A DNA stretch of 64,000 bases from Rhizophagus clarus (GCA_015698045.1 BLAL01000040.1:1776501-1840500); one strand, 5' to 3'. Shown: positions 1 to 10,958, numbered from the stretch's first letter. The notes: a model not told the origin generated them from the sequence alone. Numbers and translations: made by a program.

Positions 1-161
1 AAAAACAGTCTTCTTGAACTAGCCATGCCTATTTCCTCATGAAAACTTAATATATTACTTAGTTTAAATTTTCTATCTTTTATAACATCTTTCTTTTCTT
101 ATATGGTCTTAAAATTATATTTTTTTTTCATATATAATTCTCTCAAATTTCAATTAGAAGT

Positions 162-182
162 ATGCCAGAAATCAGCTGATTT
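162..182 (+). repeat. Outer inverted repeat flanking the Tigger insertion
   Basis: ATGCCAGAAATCAGCTGATTT here is matched in inverted orientation at 2853-2873 with one mismatch. The Tigger element sits between them. This suggests that Tigger inserted into an older, small inverted-repeat element, but a short chance repeat cannot be excluded. Confidence 0.45.
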
Positions 183-250
183 AGTAGGGGTATAGGAGGT
201 TAACCTAAAAATCAGGTTCCTATGATTAGTTATAAATTATATAATATATA

Positions 251-274
251 CAGTCAAAGTTCTCTATAACGAAT
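251..274 (+). repeat. Left terminal inverted repeat of Tigger element
   Basis: The 24 bases here are the reverse complement of 2572-2595. The outer part reads CAGTCAAAGTTCTC and the inner part ends in ATAACGAAT, which is itself the subterminal motif of this element. A TA dinucleotide precedes it at 249-250. Confidence 0.93.
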
Positions 275-495
275 CTTGATTTCTGGAGGTTATGATTCGT
301 TATGGTGAAAATTTCGGTAATAATTGTTATCGAATTTTAAACATTTATTCGCTATGATAAGCAATACCGAAAATCATATCCAAATTCGGTATATTGAATA
401 TATTCGGAAAGTAAGTTAGTAATCAATTTTTTAAATGGTAAATTCGGCACGAACTTTATTACTTCATTATAATAAACTATCACGCTATTCTTTAT

Positions 496-2245
496 TTATA
501 TATTTATACTAAAATATGAATCCAAAGTAACTTGCTGTTTAGAATGGAATTCTTCCCGCTCTATTACTTTGCGCAATTTTTTTATGGTTCGAATATGATC
601 ATTTGAAAATTCCATTTTATCAGATTTTTGTTCTATATATGTAATTATTTGATTGAGTGCCGCTAATGCCTCATAGTTACTGATAATTGGAATTTCTGGC
701 CCCTCAACATTTGGTTCTTCCAGCTCTTTTATCATTTCTATAATTTCTTTATCAGTCATCATCTGGTGATTTGTTTCATCCTTTTCGTACTCTAAATATT
801 CTTCAGCAGACATTGGGCTTCTGTATATTTTAGAAGCCAGCTGGCCAATAAGATCTTGTAGTTGGTCAACTTCTTCAAATTCGTCAAAATCAAAATCAAT
901 GTCATCGTCAGTACTTGGTGGAAGGATGCCAGTTTTTCTCCAACCATTTGTAATAGTTACTGGTTGAACTAATTCCCATGCTTTTGCTACATATTTAATT
1001 GCTTTTTTTATCGTAATTTCAGGTATGGGTTGTCCAGTTTCTTGACTATTATCAAATGCTTTAATACGATTCCGCAAAAATAGTTTTCGATATTGGGCCT
1101 ACATTTATTATTTTATTAATAAATTGGGTTTTTTTGTAAATTATAAAACATTTTTGTACTTACTTTGAAACTATGAATGATTCCAGCATCACATGGCTGG
1201 AGGCGTGAAGTTGTATTAGGAGGTAATTTATGAAGACGAATATTGGAAAATTCAACATCATCAATTAATTTATGAGTGGATGCGCCATCATAAAGTAAGA
1301 TTATATGTCTATTTTGGAGTCTTAGGCGTGAATCAAAGAGTTTTAACCAATCGTTCCAGATACTAACTTGCATATAAGCTGTTTTATTCCAATAATATTG
1401 TACTGGTAGTGATGACTTTGGAATATTTTTTAAGGCGCGTGGATTTTGACTTTTCCCAATAAAAACTGGTTTTACTTTTTCAGTTCCTGAAGCATTGCAA
1501 CATAATGCAATAGTAACCCGTTCCTTAGATTGTTTTTTACCTACAACTATTGTAAGATAAGTATTATTTTAGTTTTTATATGATTTTTTATATTAATTTT
1601 ATACTAATTAAAATTTAATTTACCTGGACCAGTTGATAAAGTTCGATTTGGCTCCATCTTCCAATAAAGTCCAGTTTCATCAATATTGAAAATATCATCA
1701 GGTGAATATTCTTTAAGAATATTTTGAAGATCTTTACGCATCTCATTCAAATCTTCTTCTGAAGGAGCGCTTGCTGCTTCTCCATGTTTTACATAAGATT
1801 CAAGATTGTGGCGTTTTTTAAAACCTGCTACCCATCCATCGGATCCTTTAAAGTCTTGTACATCGAGTAATGTTGCAAAATCACATGCTTTTTGTGCCAA
1901 TAATTCGCCACTAATAGTAATATTATTATTTATGGCTTTTTCAACCCAAAAGCCCAAAGCTTCATCAACTTGTGGAAAACTTGGTTTAACTTGTTTTTTA
2001 AGTGAAGCTTCATAAGAATCCAATTTTAAAGCCAACCATTTTTCACTTTTTTTTAAAATATCAGATATCATTCCTTGTGAAACGTCATATTCTTTAGCAA
2101 GTTCTTTATTTTTAGGTGTTGGTTTCTGCAACTTTTTTAGACAAACTTCTTGTTTTTGAGCACCTGTAAGAGAGGCTCTGGTTCGTTTTATATCAGAAGC
2201 TTTCTCTTTACCTTTAGAAATTTTTTGTCTTTTTTCTTGAGGCAT
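496..2245 (-). CDS. Tigger/pogo DDE transposase, three exons, 533 aa
   Basis: Exons are 2245-1624, 1540-1164 and 1098-496; the introns of 83 and 65 bases have GT-AG ends and preserve frame. The protein opens with a basic segment, then a psq-type helix-turn-helix (about residues 22-70, with VSQGMISDILKKSEKW) and a CENP-B-type second DNA-binding domain (about 85-155, with GSDGWVAGFKKRHNL). The DDE_1 catalytic core follows. The acidic residues appear to be D189 (FNIDETGLYW), D292 (ILLYDGASTHK) and D325 (NTTSRLQPCDAG), a DD32D spacing within the range of the family. The C-terminus is acidic. Family members bind the element ends and cut and paste at TA. No stop or frameshift was seen. Exon 1 starts at the only Met that precedes the basic HTH region. 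Confidence 0.93.
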
Positions 2246-2324
2246 CTGAAATAAAATGATTGATCAAAAAAATTTCACACGATTGTTTAATTTATAACGT
2301 GAACCTTCTATTAATGGAAATTTC

Positions 2325-2571
2325 GTTATATCCCTTACATTTTAATGTGAAATTCGTTAAAAAAAATTCGGTATAGTCATTATAAAAATTCGTTATAAAA
2401 AAAATTCGTTAATTAAAGATTCATTTTATTAATAATTGTACGGATCTTCATCTTCGTTATACGTAATGGTAAGATTTACTATAAAAATTCGTTATATTTT
2501 AATTATTTTATTTAATAAAAAATTGGTACCACTCATGTGATTCGCAATGGCGTAAAATTCGGAATACAGAA
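2325..2571. repeat. Subterminal repeats of Tigger element (right arm)
   Basis: Between the transposase start and the right TIR, the motif ATTCGTTAT and close variants (ATTCGGTAT, ATTCGTTAA, ATTCGGAAT) occur about nine times in roughly 250 bases. The left arm (275-480) holds a similar set, including GATTCGTTATGG and ATTCGGTATATTG. The same motif forms the inner part of both TIRs, so these are plausible extra transposase-binding sites. They also lie where a promoter for the minus-strand gene would be. Confidence 0.75.
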
Positions 2572-2595
2572 ATTCGTTATAGAGAACTTTGACTG
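2572..2595 (-). repeat. Right terminal inverted repeat of Tigger element
   Basis: This copy matches 251-274 in inverted orientation over all 24 bases and is followed by TA at 2596-2597, the expected target-site duplication. Confidence 0.93.
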
Positions 2596-2597
2596 TA

Positions 2598-2988
2598 TAA
2601 TATATTATTATTATTTATATATTAAAATTGTATTTTACAATTATCTAGCCATCTAATAACTTAATTTAACTAAATTATTTTTTGTTTTGTAGGGCTTAAT
2701 AAAGGCTATAAAATAAAAAAAAATTTATAAACATTAGATTACTAGATTCCAAATTAATTATATAAATATAATTATATATATTATTATATAATTTTTTAGC
2801 CAATCAAAATATGATCAGGTGGAGGGTGGGGGTAATAGCTACTAATTAAAGGAAATCAACTGATTTCTGGCATGCCCCTTAACAGTAGCTTCCACCACAA
2901 TTTTATAATATTATTTGATTCATAAATGAATATAATTTCATTCTTTATTTAACATATCAAAATAAATATTTAAAAATCTTTAATTAAA
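2598..2988. other. A+T-rich spacer
   Basis: No coding potential was seen. It contains the right half of the outer inverted repeat (2853-2873) and a short G-rich stretch near 2820-2832. Confidence 0.5.
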
Positions 2989-3244
2989 CCAATCTAACTT
3001 AATTTTTTGTTTAACATAACCCTCCTAGTTTTTAAAAAATTGGAGAAAAATTATGCATGTAATTTAGGTCAGAATTATGATTTTTAGCCAGAATTATAAA
3101 AAATTTTTTCAAATCACATAATATACACATTTTTAATTATAATTCTAGCCAAAATTTTTATAATTTTGTTATGTTTATATTTTCCCTTTCCCTTAGATTG
3201 TGATCTTCCATGTTATATTAAACAAAAAATTAAGTTGGATTAGT
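2989..3244. mobile_element. Palindromic MITE-like element
   Basis: Arms at about 2986-3020 and 3212-3247 are inverted copies, sharing the core AACTTAATTTTTTGTTTAA with a few mismatches. Internal segments with AGCCAGAATTATAAAAA (around 3085) and its near-complement (around 3140) continue the symmetry. The length of about 255 bp, strong symmetry and lack of coding sequence fit a miniature inverted-repeat element. No clear target duplication was identified. Confidence 0.65.
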
Positions 3245-3990
3245 TTTATCAGTTCATAATAAATCTAAATTAATAATTCCTTTTAATAAAATTACTAAAA
3301 GTCAATATTTAAAATATTTCTTTCAAAATTTGTTTAAGTATAATTTCCCTTTATTATTGTTAATTGCAAAGCTAAAAAGTTCTCAAAATTAAGTTGAAAA
3401 ATACATCTTTTTATATAAAATAATGTTTCACTAACCTACAATTCTAGTAGTTATAAAAAATACTAAAAATATTTTTTACTAAAATCTATTTTTCCTTTTC
3501 TTTTTAAAAATAGTCATTAATTGTACTTTGATGTTACTTGACATTACATTATTTAGAAAAACCCAGAATATTAAAAATACTTTCATTATATTATTGTTTA
3601 CTAATTCTTTTATATAAATAGTAATTAAAAAATATTTCTATTAAACTTTCTAATACTATTTTTTCTATTTTAAAAATAAATAAAGTAAAAATAAAAATAG
3701 AAACTAAAAATAAAATCTAAACTAAAAAATAATTTATACAGTATTTCCATTTGGTTAAATTATATGATTTTTATGTGATTCTTATATCTATTATATTTCC
3801 ATCTAATTATCTTTATTACTGCAATTATCACGCTACAAATTATCCTCTTCTGAAAAATTTGTATCTTTACAAATTACAATTATTGGCTCAAAGATTTCTC
3901 TGTTGTAATATTTCTTCAATAGGTTTCCATTTATAGTATTTTCACTTTAATTTTATATGATCAATTTAATAAAATCTTATATATATAATA
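3245..3990. other. A+T-rich intergenic DNA
   Basis: No supported gene. Only short chance reading frames with low-complexity translations. Confidence 0.5.
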
Positions 3991-3997
3991 ATAAGGT

Positions 3998-4215
3998 CTT
4001 TCACTGGTCAAAATCAATACTATCGGGTACATATCGGGCGTCTATATATCAGTGACTAATCAGATACATATCGGGTTTTTATACATATCGGACACCCGAT
4101 TTGTCACATCTCAAAATATGTCTAAAATTATAATTATCAAAGACCCCGATATTTAAACTTTTAGTCCCCGATATGTTGGCTAATATATATCGGTTACCCG
4201 ATATTTGTACGATTT
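3998..4215. repeat. CGATAT-rich repeat element, copy A
   Basis: The left edge CACTGGTCAAAATC is followed by a dense set of ATATCGGG and CCCGATAT words (about nine in 210 bases). The same edge, inverted, and the same words recur at 15085-15462, so the two are copies of one repeat family. No coding sequence. Confidence 0.6.
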
Positions 4216-4528
4216 TTTAAATGATAATAATCGGATCACATGTTTGTTATTAGTCATTACGTATTTTCAAATTATAAATTAATCCTCTAATATATCTGAT
4301 ATGTAACAAATAAAATAGAAATACATTGTCTCGCATGCAGAACGGATTAGATTAAATTTGTTTCAATTAAAGTTTTTTTAAAAATAAACATAAACACAAA
4401 TCAATTTTGAACCTAGCTTATTAAATTTTTGATTAACTTTTAATTAAACTGCATACGGATGATTGATTCAATTTATTATATAATCAAATAACATAAATCT
4501 ATTTAAGACTAGATTTAATGAGTAAAAA
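4216..4528. other. A+T-rich spacer
   Basis: Nothing beyond A+T-rich sequence was recognised. I looked here for the left end of the Tnp2 element and found no convincing match to the far side. Confidence 0.4.
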
Positions 4529-4719
4529 GAAAATTATTGAATTATTTTGATTTATGCTTTTTGGTTCTCTTTTATTTTGTTTTTTTTTTAGTTTTTCTCT
4601 TCTTTTCTTCTATTTGAATTAGAAAAAAAAATTATTGAATTATTTTGATTTATGTTTTTTGGTTCTCTTTTGTTTTGGGTTTTTTTTAGTTTTTCTCTTC
4701 TTTCTACTATTTGAATTAG
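4529..4719. repeat. Tandem duplication of about 93 bp at a gene 3' end
   Basis: Positions about 4529-4621 and 4623-4719 are near-identical (shared words ATTATTGAATTATTTTGAT and CTATTTGAATTAG). The distal copy is non-coding. The proximal copy encodes the Lys-rich C-terminus and stop of the minus-strand gene ending at 4640. Confidence 0.8.
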
Positions 4720-5835
4720 TTCTATTTGGGATTTCTTCTTTGTCTTTATCGTGGTTATCATCGGTATCATAATCGTATATCGGAATATCAACACTTGAAC
4801 GGTTAAACTGTTTGAGCGACTCTTGATTTAAACACCAGTTTGGTGCACCCATAGGTGGTACGCTAGATGCAGATATGTTGTCAGCTTTTTTAGGGTTTAA
4901 AGTTGGTGGTTTTTTCCTTAATAATTCGACCGTCAGATCAATTCGGTCATGTAATAATCGTAAAAGCTTAAATAAATAAATTACTATTAGTGTTTTTGAT
5001 AAATAAACTAATAAAATAATAAATATACATACTGCAGAAGAACGCCACCATTTATCATAAATGTATACTGATGTTGACTTTTCTTTAACGGCTTCCTCAA
5101 TAACTTCACCATCTTCAACTACTGCAGGTCGGATAACAGTCCAATCTTCCTCAGGATCTGTTTCTTCCCACTCTTCCGAGTGGTAACCTGAATCTTTAAG
5201 AATTTTTACAAGGTCTCCTTCTGGATACCTGACAATATACTTATCTTTACCTTCTATCAAATAGTTTGTTGCTTTTGTTCTTCTTTTTTTTTTCTAGTAA
5301 TGTAATTGATAGTTAACTACTAACTTTTCATTTCACATTAATTGAATATTTACTTACGTCTTGCATCCTCGAATTCTTTTTTGCCCTTCTCTTATCTTGT
5401 TTTATTCTTTCTTCTCCTTGATTTTTAATGTTATTCACACGATGCCGAGAACGCCATCGTCCGTACAAAATTTTTAGTAACTTGCCGTTTGTAATATTAT
5501 ATTTTTTATTCATGAGCTTGTACAAAGGCGGCAATAGTTTTGTTACTATGTTTTCCTTTTGCTCTACCCAAGTCCGTTCCTCGTCTATTTTATAAGTATC
5601 TCTTAATTCCGAGTCTACCCATATATAGACTTCTTTCTATAGAATAATAGATAAACGTAAATAGAATAAAAAAAAAACCATAAATGATAAATAAATAATA
5701 AATAATACTTGCTTTAATCGTTTTATACGAAGCAGCTGACGATGATGATGAGGAAGAGGAAGAGGAAGCGGAAGCGGAAGAGGAAGAGGAAGAGGAAGAG
5801 CTTACAGATTCCTGATCACTGTCCCTGTCCATCAT
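4640..5835 (-). CDS. Ser-rich/Lys-rich accessory protein, four exons, 329 aa
   Basis: Exons 5835-5709, 5632-5358, 5293-5033 and 4966-4640 join in frame; introns are 76, 64 and 66 bases with GT-AG ends. Residues about 10-33 are a near-pure Ser/Ala run. Next comes a compact basic segment (KLMNKKYNITNGKLLKIL, then WRSRHR) that resembles a small DNA-binding fold. An acidic stretch (EEWEETDPEEDW) and the segment YIYDKWWRSSA follow. The C-terminus is a Lys/Arg-rich tail with nuclear-localisation character. I do not recognise the family. It is transcribed divergently from the Tnp2 transposase 319 bp away, with repeats between them, so it is plausibly the second gene of that transposon. An apparent hydrophobic segment at 4967-5032 is intronic, not a membrane helix. 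Confidence 0.7.
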
Positions 5836-6153
5836 TACTTATATTTCAGTTGAGTGCAAAACTTTGAATGAGAAGAAGAGTTTTCAGAACGCGAAAAGGT
5901 TGCATATTTATATAGATTTCAGGTGCAACTACGTGAACCTGATCCTGGAAAATTCTGAGGATTCCCTTACGCGAATCTGATTCCGAAGGTTTCCTCATGC
6001 GAATCTGATCAAACGCGAACCTGATCCTGATTACGCAATCCGATTTAAAAGAATTCAACGCGAATCTGATCCTGAAAGAATTATACTTTATTTGAATAGC
6101 TGTCTAAATATTCTAAACTTTTTCATATATTTTAGTAAATATATTTTAGCAAA
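5836..6153. promoter_or_regulatory. Divergent intergenic region with direct repeats
   Basis: This 318-bp spacer between two divergent genes holds about six copies of a GCGAAYCTGATCC(T)GA word, for example at 6003-6020 and 6058-6075, plus variants near 5930, 5970 and 5998. It is more G+C-rich than its surroundings. Shared repeats between the start codons suggest a bidirectional promoter or a transposase-binding cluster. No binding data exist here. Confidence 0.6.
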
Positions 6154-9100
6154 ATGAGTAATAAAACTTCAGTAGCCGATTTAATAAAACATAATAAAAA
6201 TTGTAAAAATGAAACCTCTGTTGCTGATTTATTAAAGCCCAAAAAGAAGTATTTGTATGCATGTAATTGTATTCTTTGTAATGGTGAAGAAGTTGACCCT
6301 CGTACTCTAAAGAAACATGCAAAAGACAAACGCCTATGGAAGTTAAACCATAATAGAAAAGATCAAGAAAATGCCATTATGACAAGTGAACAAAATCTCA
6401 CCAGAACAAATTCAAAAAAGCGGAAAATAGATGACCCTGATTCTTTCCAATTAAATAATTCAGATAATGAAGAAGGTATACCGCCTGATTCTTTTCCTGA
6501 TTCATTCCCTGATTCTTTTCAATTAAATGAAGAAGAAAATATAAACACATTTTCATCAAACTTTCGTGTTCCTGCATCTAAACTTGATAAAAATGATGAT
6601 GATAATTATGAAAATGAAGAAGAGACGGATGATAATACAGATCAGGAAGAAGAAAATGAAGGTGAAAATATTTTCACATCTCCCAAATTTGATAGCGATG
6701 AAGTGTTTGTGATGGAAAACTTAAATGATTCGTTGGAAACTGAAATAATTCTATGGCTATTTAAATTCCAACAAAGATTTCACCTTACTGACACGGCAAT
6801 TGAAGCGTTAATAAAATTCTTACATATTGTACTTACTCGTTTAAATAATTCACAATTCAAAAAATTTCCTAACTCCTTATTTAAGGCAAAAGGATATTTG
6901 AATATTTTGCAACCAAAAATGCAGTTAGCTGTATGCAATAATTGTCATAAAATGCATAATGTTGAAGATATTGTCACATATAAGAAAGAAGGAAAAGTCA
7001 CCATTAAGAATTGCCTACATGAAGAATTTCCAGATAATCCAACACCAAGTCGTCGTAACCAATGCAACAATCCGCTTACTGTTCTTAAAAAACGTAAAGG
7101 AGAAACAATTGCTGTGCCACGTAGTCTTTATCCTAAACCAAGCATTTGTCAGCAATTGAGTATGTTATATCAACGACCTGGTTTTGAAAATATGTTAAAA
7201 CCATCAGGATTTCAAAGAAAAGGAGATATCTATTCAGATATTTATGATGGAAAAGTATGGAAAACATTTCCATTTGATGGCAGTACCTTTTTTACGCCAG
7301 AAACTGCCACAAGCCATCTAGGTCTTCTCTTTAATCTTGACTGGTTCCAGCCATTTACCTACACACAACACAGTACTGGTGCAATATATGCATCTATATG
7401 CAACCTTCCAAGATCGGAAAGAAATAAGCCTGAAAACATTATATATTTGGGTTTTTTACCAGGACCAAAAGAGGTAGGATTAGAACGTATCAATCATTAT
7501 TTGGCCCCTATTGTAGACGAATTTTTAAAACTTTGGAAGGGTTGGAAAGTACCAAAGACATACCAGTGTCCTGGTGGTTTAAATATAAAGGTTGCATTGA
7601 TTGTTGGATCATCTGATATACCAGCTACACGAAAGTTGTTTGGTCATGGATCTGCAGTAATGAAATGCCATAGATGTGAGAAACGTAGTATTTATAGTGG
7701 AGAATATAATAAAACTCACTATGGAGGGGATCACAACTATGAGATAAGTACCGCAGAATCACATAAGAAATATGCTCATGAATGGTTGCAATGTAATTCG
7801 AAGAATTCTAGAGATAATCATTTCAAAAAGCATGGTGTGCGCTGGTCTGAATTGCTTCGTCTTCCGTATATGGATCCTATACGTTTTGCTGCAGTGGATC
7901 CAATGCATTGCCTTTTCCTTGGTGTAGCAAAATGGATAATCAAATCAATTTTTGTGAATCAGGGAAAATTAAGTATGGAACAACTTCGGGTAGCACAACA
8001 AAGAATGGATCACGTTGAATTACCTTCTGACATCGGTCGCATTCCTCCAAAAATTGCTATTGGAAACGATGGCTTTTCTAATTTGACTGCTGATCAATGG
8101 AAAACTTTCATCATGATCTATTCGACTAATATTCTATGGGATATGCTAGACAATAGCGATAGAAAGATTTTAGGCCATTTTGTTCGGGCATGTAATCTTT
8201 TGGCAGCAAGATTCATTACCGAAGATGATTTAAAAGAAGCACAAGAAAGGTTAAAAGACATGGCTCACCTCATAGAAAACACATATGGGCCAGAATTCAT
8301 AACAAGTAACATACATTTGGCGCTTCACATTCCTGATTGTTGTCGTGATTATGGTCCTATATATAGTTATTGGCTTTTTCCATTTGAGAGACTTAATGGA
8401 TATATAGGTAAAGTCCTGACTTTACATCGATATCTCTTAAATTTTTTAATAAATGTATATTTCTTATTATTTAGGATCGTATCCTAACAGTAATCGACAA
8501 ATAGAGCCTGAACTTATGAAAATCGTCCTCAAGAATACTCTTGTAGATTATCACTTAACGTGCAAATGGACATCTGGTCTTCTTGATAAATCTCTTTGCC
8601 TTCTTATGGCAAGAAAGACTGTAGGTAGTTTGGCCCTCACAGAAGAAAGGGAAGAATTGCAGCATTTTCTATCTATGAGACACAATATATCTACGTTTTC
8701 CAAGATATATGGTACTGAGACATTACCAGGTCAAATGCTTAAGCCTTCATATTTCAAAGTTATTATGCCTTTAGAATTGCGCAATTTTCTATGTGAATGG
8801 AATTCTATATTATATGAAAAAGAACAAGGAGAAATATTAGGATTTATGGACCTGGTAGTTAATCAGCACGCAAGATTGCAAATTGGCGCTGAAATATTTG
8901 GGTCTATGATATCAAGTCTACAAGAAAGAAATGCGACCATATTTGCAAAATGGAAAGCAGCTAATGATGAATCAATTGATGCATACCCGGGTGAAGTACA
9001 ATATTACTTTGAGCATACGCTTAGATTTCCTGAAAGACCCAAAACACATCTTCTAGCATACGTGAAATGGTATAAATGTGCACCTTCCTCTGATATTCGA

Positions 9101-9292
9101 TTTAAACATAACTTTATGAGACCAGACATATCAAATACGGAATTGTGGAGAACTGAATACTATGAGGAAGGCTGTGATTCATTGCTATCGGTTCATAGAA
9201 TATTATGTAGAGCTACAAAATTTAAATATGTTACAATTGGAAAACAAAATTACCTATCAATAATACCTTTAAATAGAAAATTTAATTTATAA
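6154..9292 (+). CDS. Tnp2-type (CACTA/Plavaka-like) transposase, two exons, 1023 aa
   Basis: Exons 6154-8407 and 8475-9292 join in frame across a 67-base GT-AG intron, giving FERLNGYIG-SYPNSNRQIEPELM at the junction. The N-terminus has a short internal duplication (KTSVADLIK and ETSVADLLK) and a CNCILC...H zinc-finger-like motif (about residues 37-56). An acidic low-complexity region (about 90-185) follows. A second Cys cluster (CNNCHKMHN through QCNNPL, about 261-310) precedes the Tnp2-like core, which contains FFTPETATSHLGLLFNLDWF, GSSDIPATRKLFGHGS, a CHRCEKR cluster, VDPMHCLFLG and FPFERLNG. Plavaka-type elements of fungi carry this architecture. Nothing interrupts the frame, so this is a candidate autonomous transposase. 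Confidence 0.88.
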
Positions 9293-9844
9293 ATAAAATG
9301 CAGCCATGCAAATTACGTAACGGTGTAAAAAATTTCAAACTTGTTTTTAATAAAATGTGATTAGGACGATAAAATGTGGTGAAACATAGTACAATTTGAT
9401 CATTTGATAGGAAAATTGTGACGAAATCTAATGGCAAAAACCGAAACCTTTTTATATAATGGATGACGATTCTGAAAATGACGATTACGAAAAATAATAT
9501 TAATAATGATGAAAGTGAGGGAGAGAGAGGAAATTTCGACTAAGATGTAGAGGACTTGTTGAACGAATTCATCAATGTATATGAAAACGAATAAATTTTA
9601 TTTATTTAAAGTTGTCGTAACTCAGAATAATTGATATTGTAATATTGTATTATTTGTAATAAGTTTTCACATTAAAATCTTCGAATATAAGCCTTCAACT
9701 GACCCACCCGCGACACACCCACGATATAACTCATTTTTTTATTAATAGTTTACCGCGATACAACCGTGACAAGCCCGCGACATGTCTAGTTATTTCATTA
9801 TATTAAATCGTGTTACAATTAATAGGGAATTTTTGATGTAACAT
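9293..9844. other. 3' flank of the Tnp2 gene
   Basis: A+T-rich, with several GCGACA/CCCGCGAC words near 9710-9785 that may be element-end repeats. Short acidic reading frames near 9461 are interrupted and are not called. Confidence 0.4.
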
Positions 9845-10083
9845 TGTCTCCAAAGTATTATGTCATTCCATCCTTTTGTTTATTATAACGAATAAAGTAA
9901 GGTTGTAGGCGTAGTAATTTATTTTAAGACTAATGATTCATATGATTAAATCGCAAAACGAATAATGTCTCCAAAGTATTATGTCATTCCATCCTTTTGT
10001 TTATTATAACGAATATAGTAAGGTTGTAGGCGTAGTAATTTATTAGACTTTAATGATTCATATGATTAAATCGCAAAAGAATA
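9845..10083. repeat. Tandem duplication, unit about 121 bp
   Basis: The segment starting TGTCTCCAAAGTATTATG at 9845 repeats at 9966 with near-identity, including GGTTGTAGGCGTAGTAAT. Non-coding. Confidence 0.9.
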
Positions 10084-10148
10084 GGACAAATTAATGAATA
10101 CAACGAAGAAATGATATAGACCAGTAATAAATTCGATCAAATTCTTAT

Positions 10149-10275
10149 AAAAGGATAACAAATTTTATCAACCTAACAATTGTTTTTTACAAGATTTTTT
10201 ATCTTTTCTATTCTAAAAGGATAACAAATTTTATCAACCTAACAATTGTTTTTTTACGAGTTTTTTATCTTTTCT
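10149..10275. repeat. Direct repeat just upstream of the SANT gene
   Basis: About 60 bases (AAGGATAACAAATTTTATC through TTTTATCTTTTCTA) occur at 10149-10210 and again at 10216-10275. The second copy ends three bases before the start codon at 10279, so it forms the immediate 5' leader or core promoter of that gene. Confidence 0.9.
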
Positions 10276-10278
10276 ACA

Positions 10279-10881
10279 ATGTGGTCCAAAGATCAGTTAA
10301 ATTACTTAATTGAAAAAAGAAAAAGTGAAAATGAAAATTATCATCAATTAAATAATAACATGAGATACAATTACTGGAAAACTCTTGCGAGTGAAATAAA
10401 TATTAAATTTGGAACAGATTATTCAGGAAAAAAGTGTAAAGAAAAATTCTACGGATTAGTGCGTGCTTATAAGGTATATAAATAAAATATTTCGTATCAC
10501 TAATATAAATACTAAACATGACATGATTTTATCAGAAAATGAAAAAATATGTAGATGGCGATCCCAAGGGTAAGAAAACGATGTTAGGAGAAATGTTTTT
10601 CGAAGAATTTAAAGAACATTTCTGGGAAAAACCAAGTAAATATCACAAATATAAATATTAAATATTTTTATATTTAAATTTTATTAATTAATTGTTCTTT
10701 ATTATTAGGAACGAATTATGATATAATTCACGATATTAACGAAAGGTCGAGAGCGACGTCCCAGGCGACAACTCCCTTAAATTATTCTCCTCTCTCATCG
10801 CCGCCACCACCACCTCCTCCTTATTCACCACCTAATATTATCAATCTAACTTCGCCACCACCACCACCACCTCCTTCTTAA
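10279..10881 (+). CDS. SANT/Myb-like domain protein with proline-rich tail, three exons, 155 aa
   Basis: Exons 10279-10473, 10536-10635 and 10709-10881 join in frame with GT-AG introns of 62 and 73 bases. Residues 1-65 look like a trihelix/SANT fold: MWSKDQLNYLIEKRKSEN, YWKTLASEINIKFG and KCKEKFYGLVRAYK place the three helices. The middle exon ends in FFEEFKEHFWEKP. The last exon turns into runs of proline. The frame stops at 10879-10881, but the same frame stays open for a further 75 bases in the same proline repeat before the next stop at about 10964, so the stop looks like a recent nonsense change. Such proteins are often transposon companions or transcription factors; which one applies here is unknown. 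Confidence 0.65.
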
Positions 10882-10957
10882 CCACCACCTCCTTCTTCAC
10901 CACCACCTCCTTCTTCACTACCACCTCCTTCTTCACCACCCAACATTATCAACATAG
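10801..10957 (+). repeat. Proline-coding minisatellite
   Basis: Repeats of CCACCACCTCCTTCTTCA (18 bp) and shorter CCA/CCT runs encode poly-Pro with Ser. At 10879 one unit reads TTCTTAACC where its neighbours read TTCTTCACC, creating the stop of the gene ending there. Confidence 0.85.
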
Positions 10958-10958
10958 A

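Larger units (their letters stand above)
251..2595 (-). mobile_element. Complete Tigger/pogo-type DNA transposon
   Basis: A 2345-bp element is bounded by near-perfect inverted repeats beginning CAGTCAAAGTTCTC and ending with their complement, and flanked by TA on both sides (249-250 and 2596-2597), as expected for the Tc1/mariner/pogo superfamily. It carries one intron-containing DDE transposase gene on the minus strand with all exons open. Intact ends, an intact gene and intact TA flanks together suggest a recent, possibly still active copy. Activity is inferred and not shown. Confidence 0.93.
4529..9300. mobile_element. Putative two-gene Tnp2 (Plavaka/CACTA-like) transposon
   Basis: The divergent gene pair and the repeat-laden spacer behave as one unit. 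I could not find matching terminal inverted repeats or a target duplication, so the limits given are only the outer edges of the genes. The true element may extend toward 4220 on the left and 9840 on the right. Confidence 0.5.

Noticed and set aside
4967-5032. Hydrophobic segment that looks like a membrane helix in the accessory transposon protein
   Set aside because: It starts with GTATGT and ends with AG in frame, so it is a 66-base intron read through.
5846-6058. 70-codon minus-strand frame upstream of the accessory gene
   Set aside because: It is a translation of the GCGAATCTGATCC repeats in the divergent spacer and lacks any domain pattern.
4216-9844. CACTA-type terminal inverted repeats for the Tnp2 element
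   Set aside because: I compared the flanks by eye and found no convincing pair and no target duplication, so element ends are left open.
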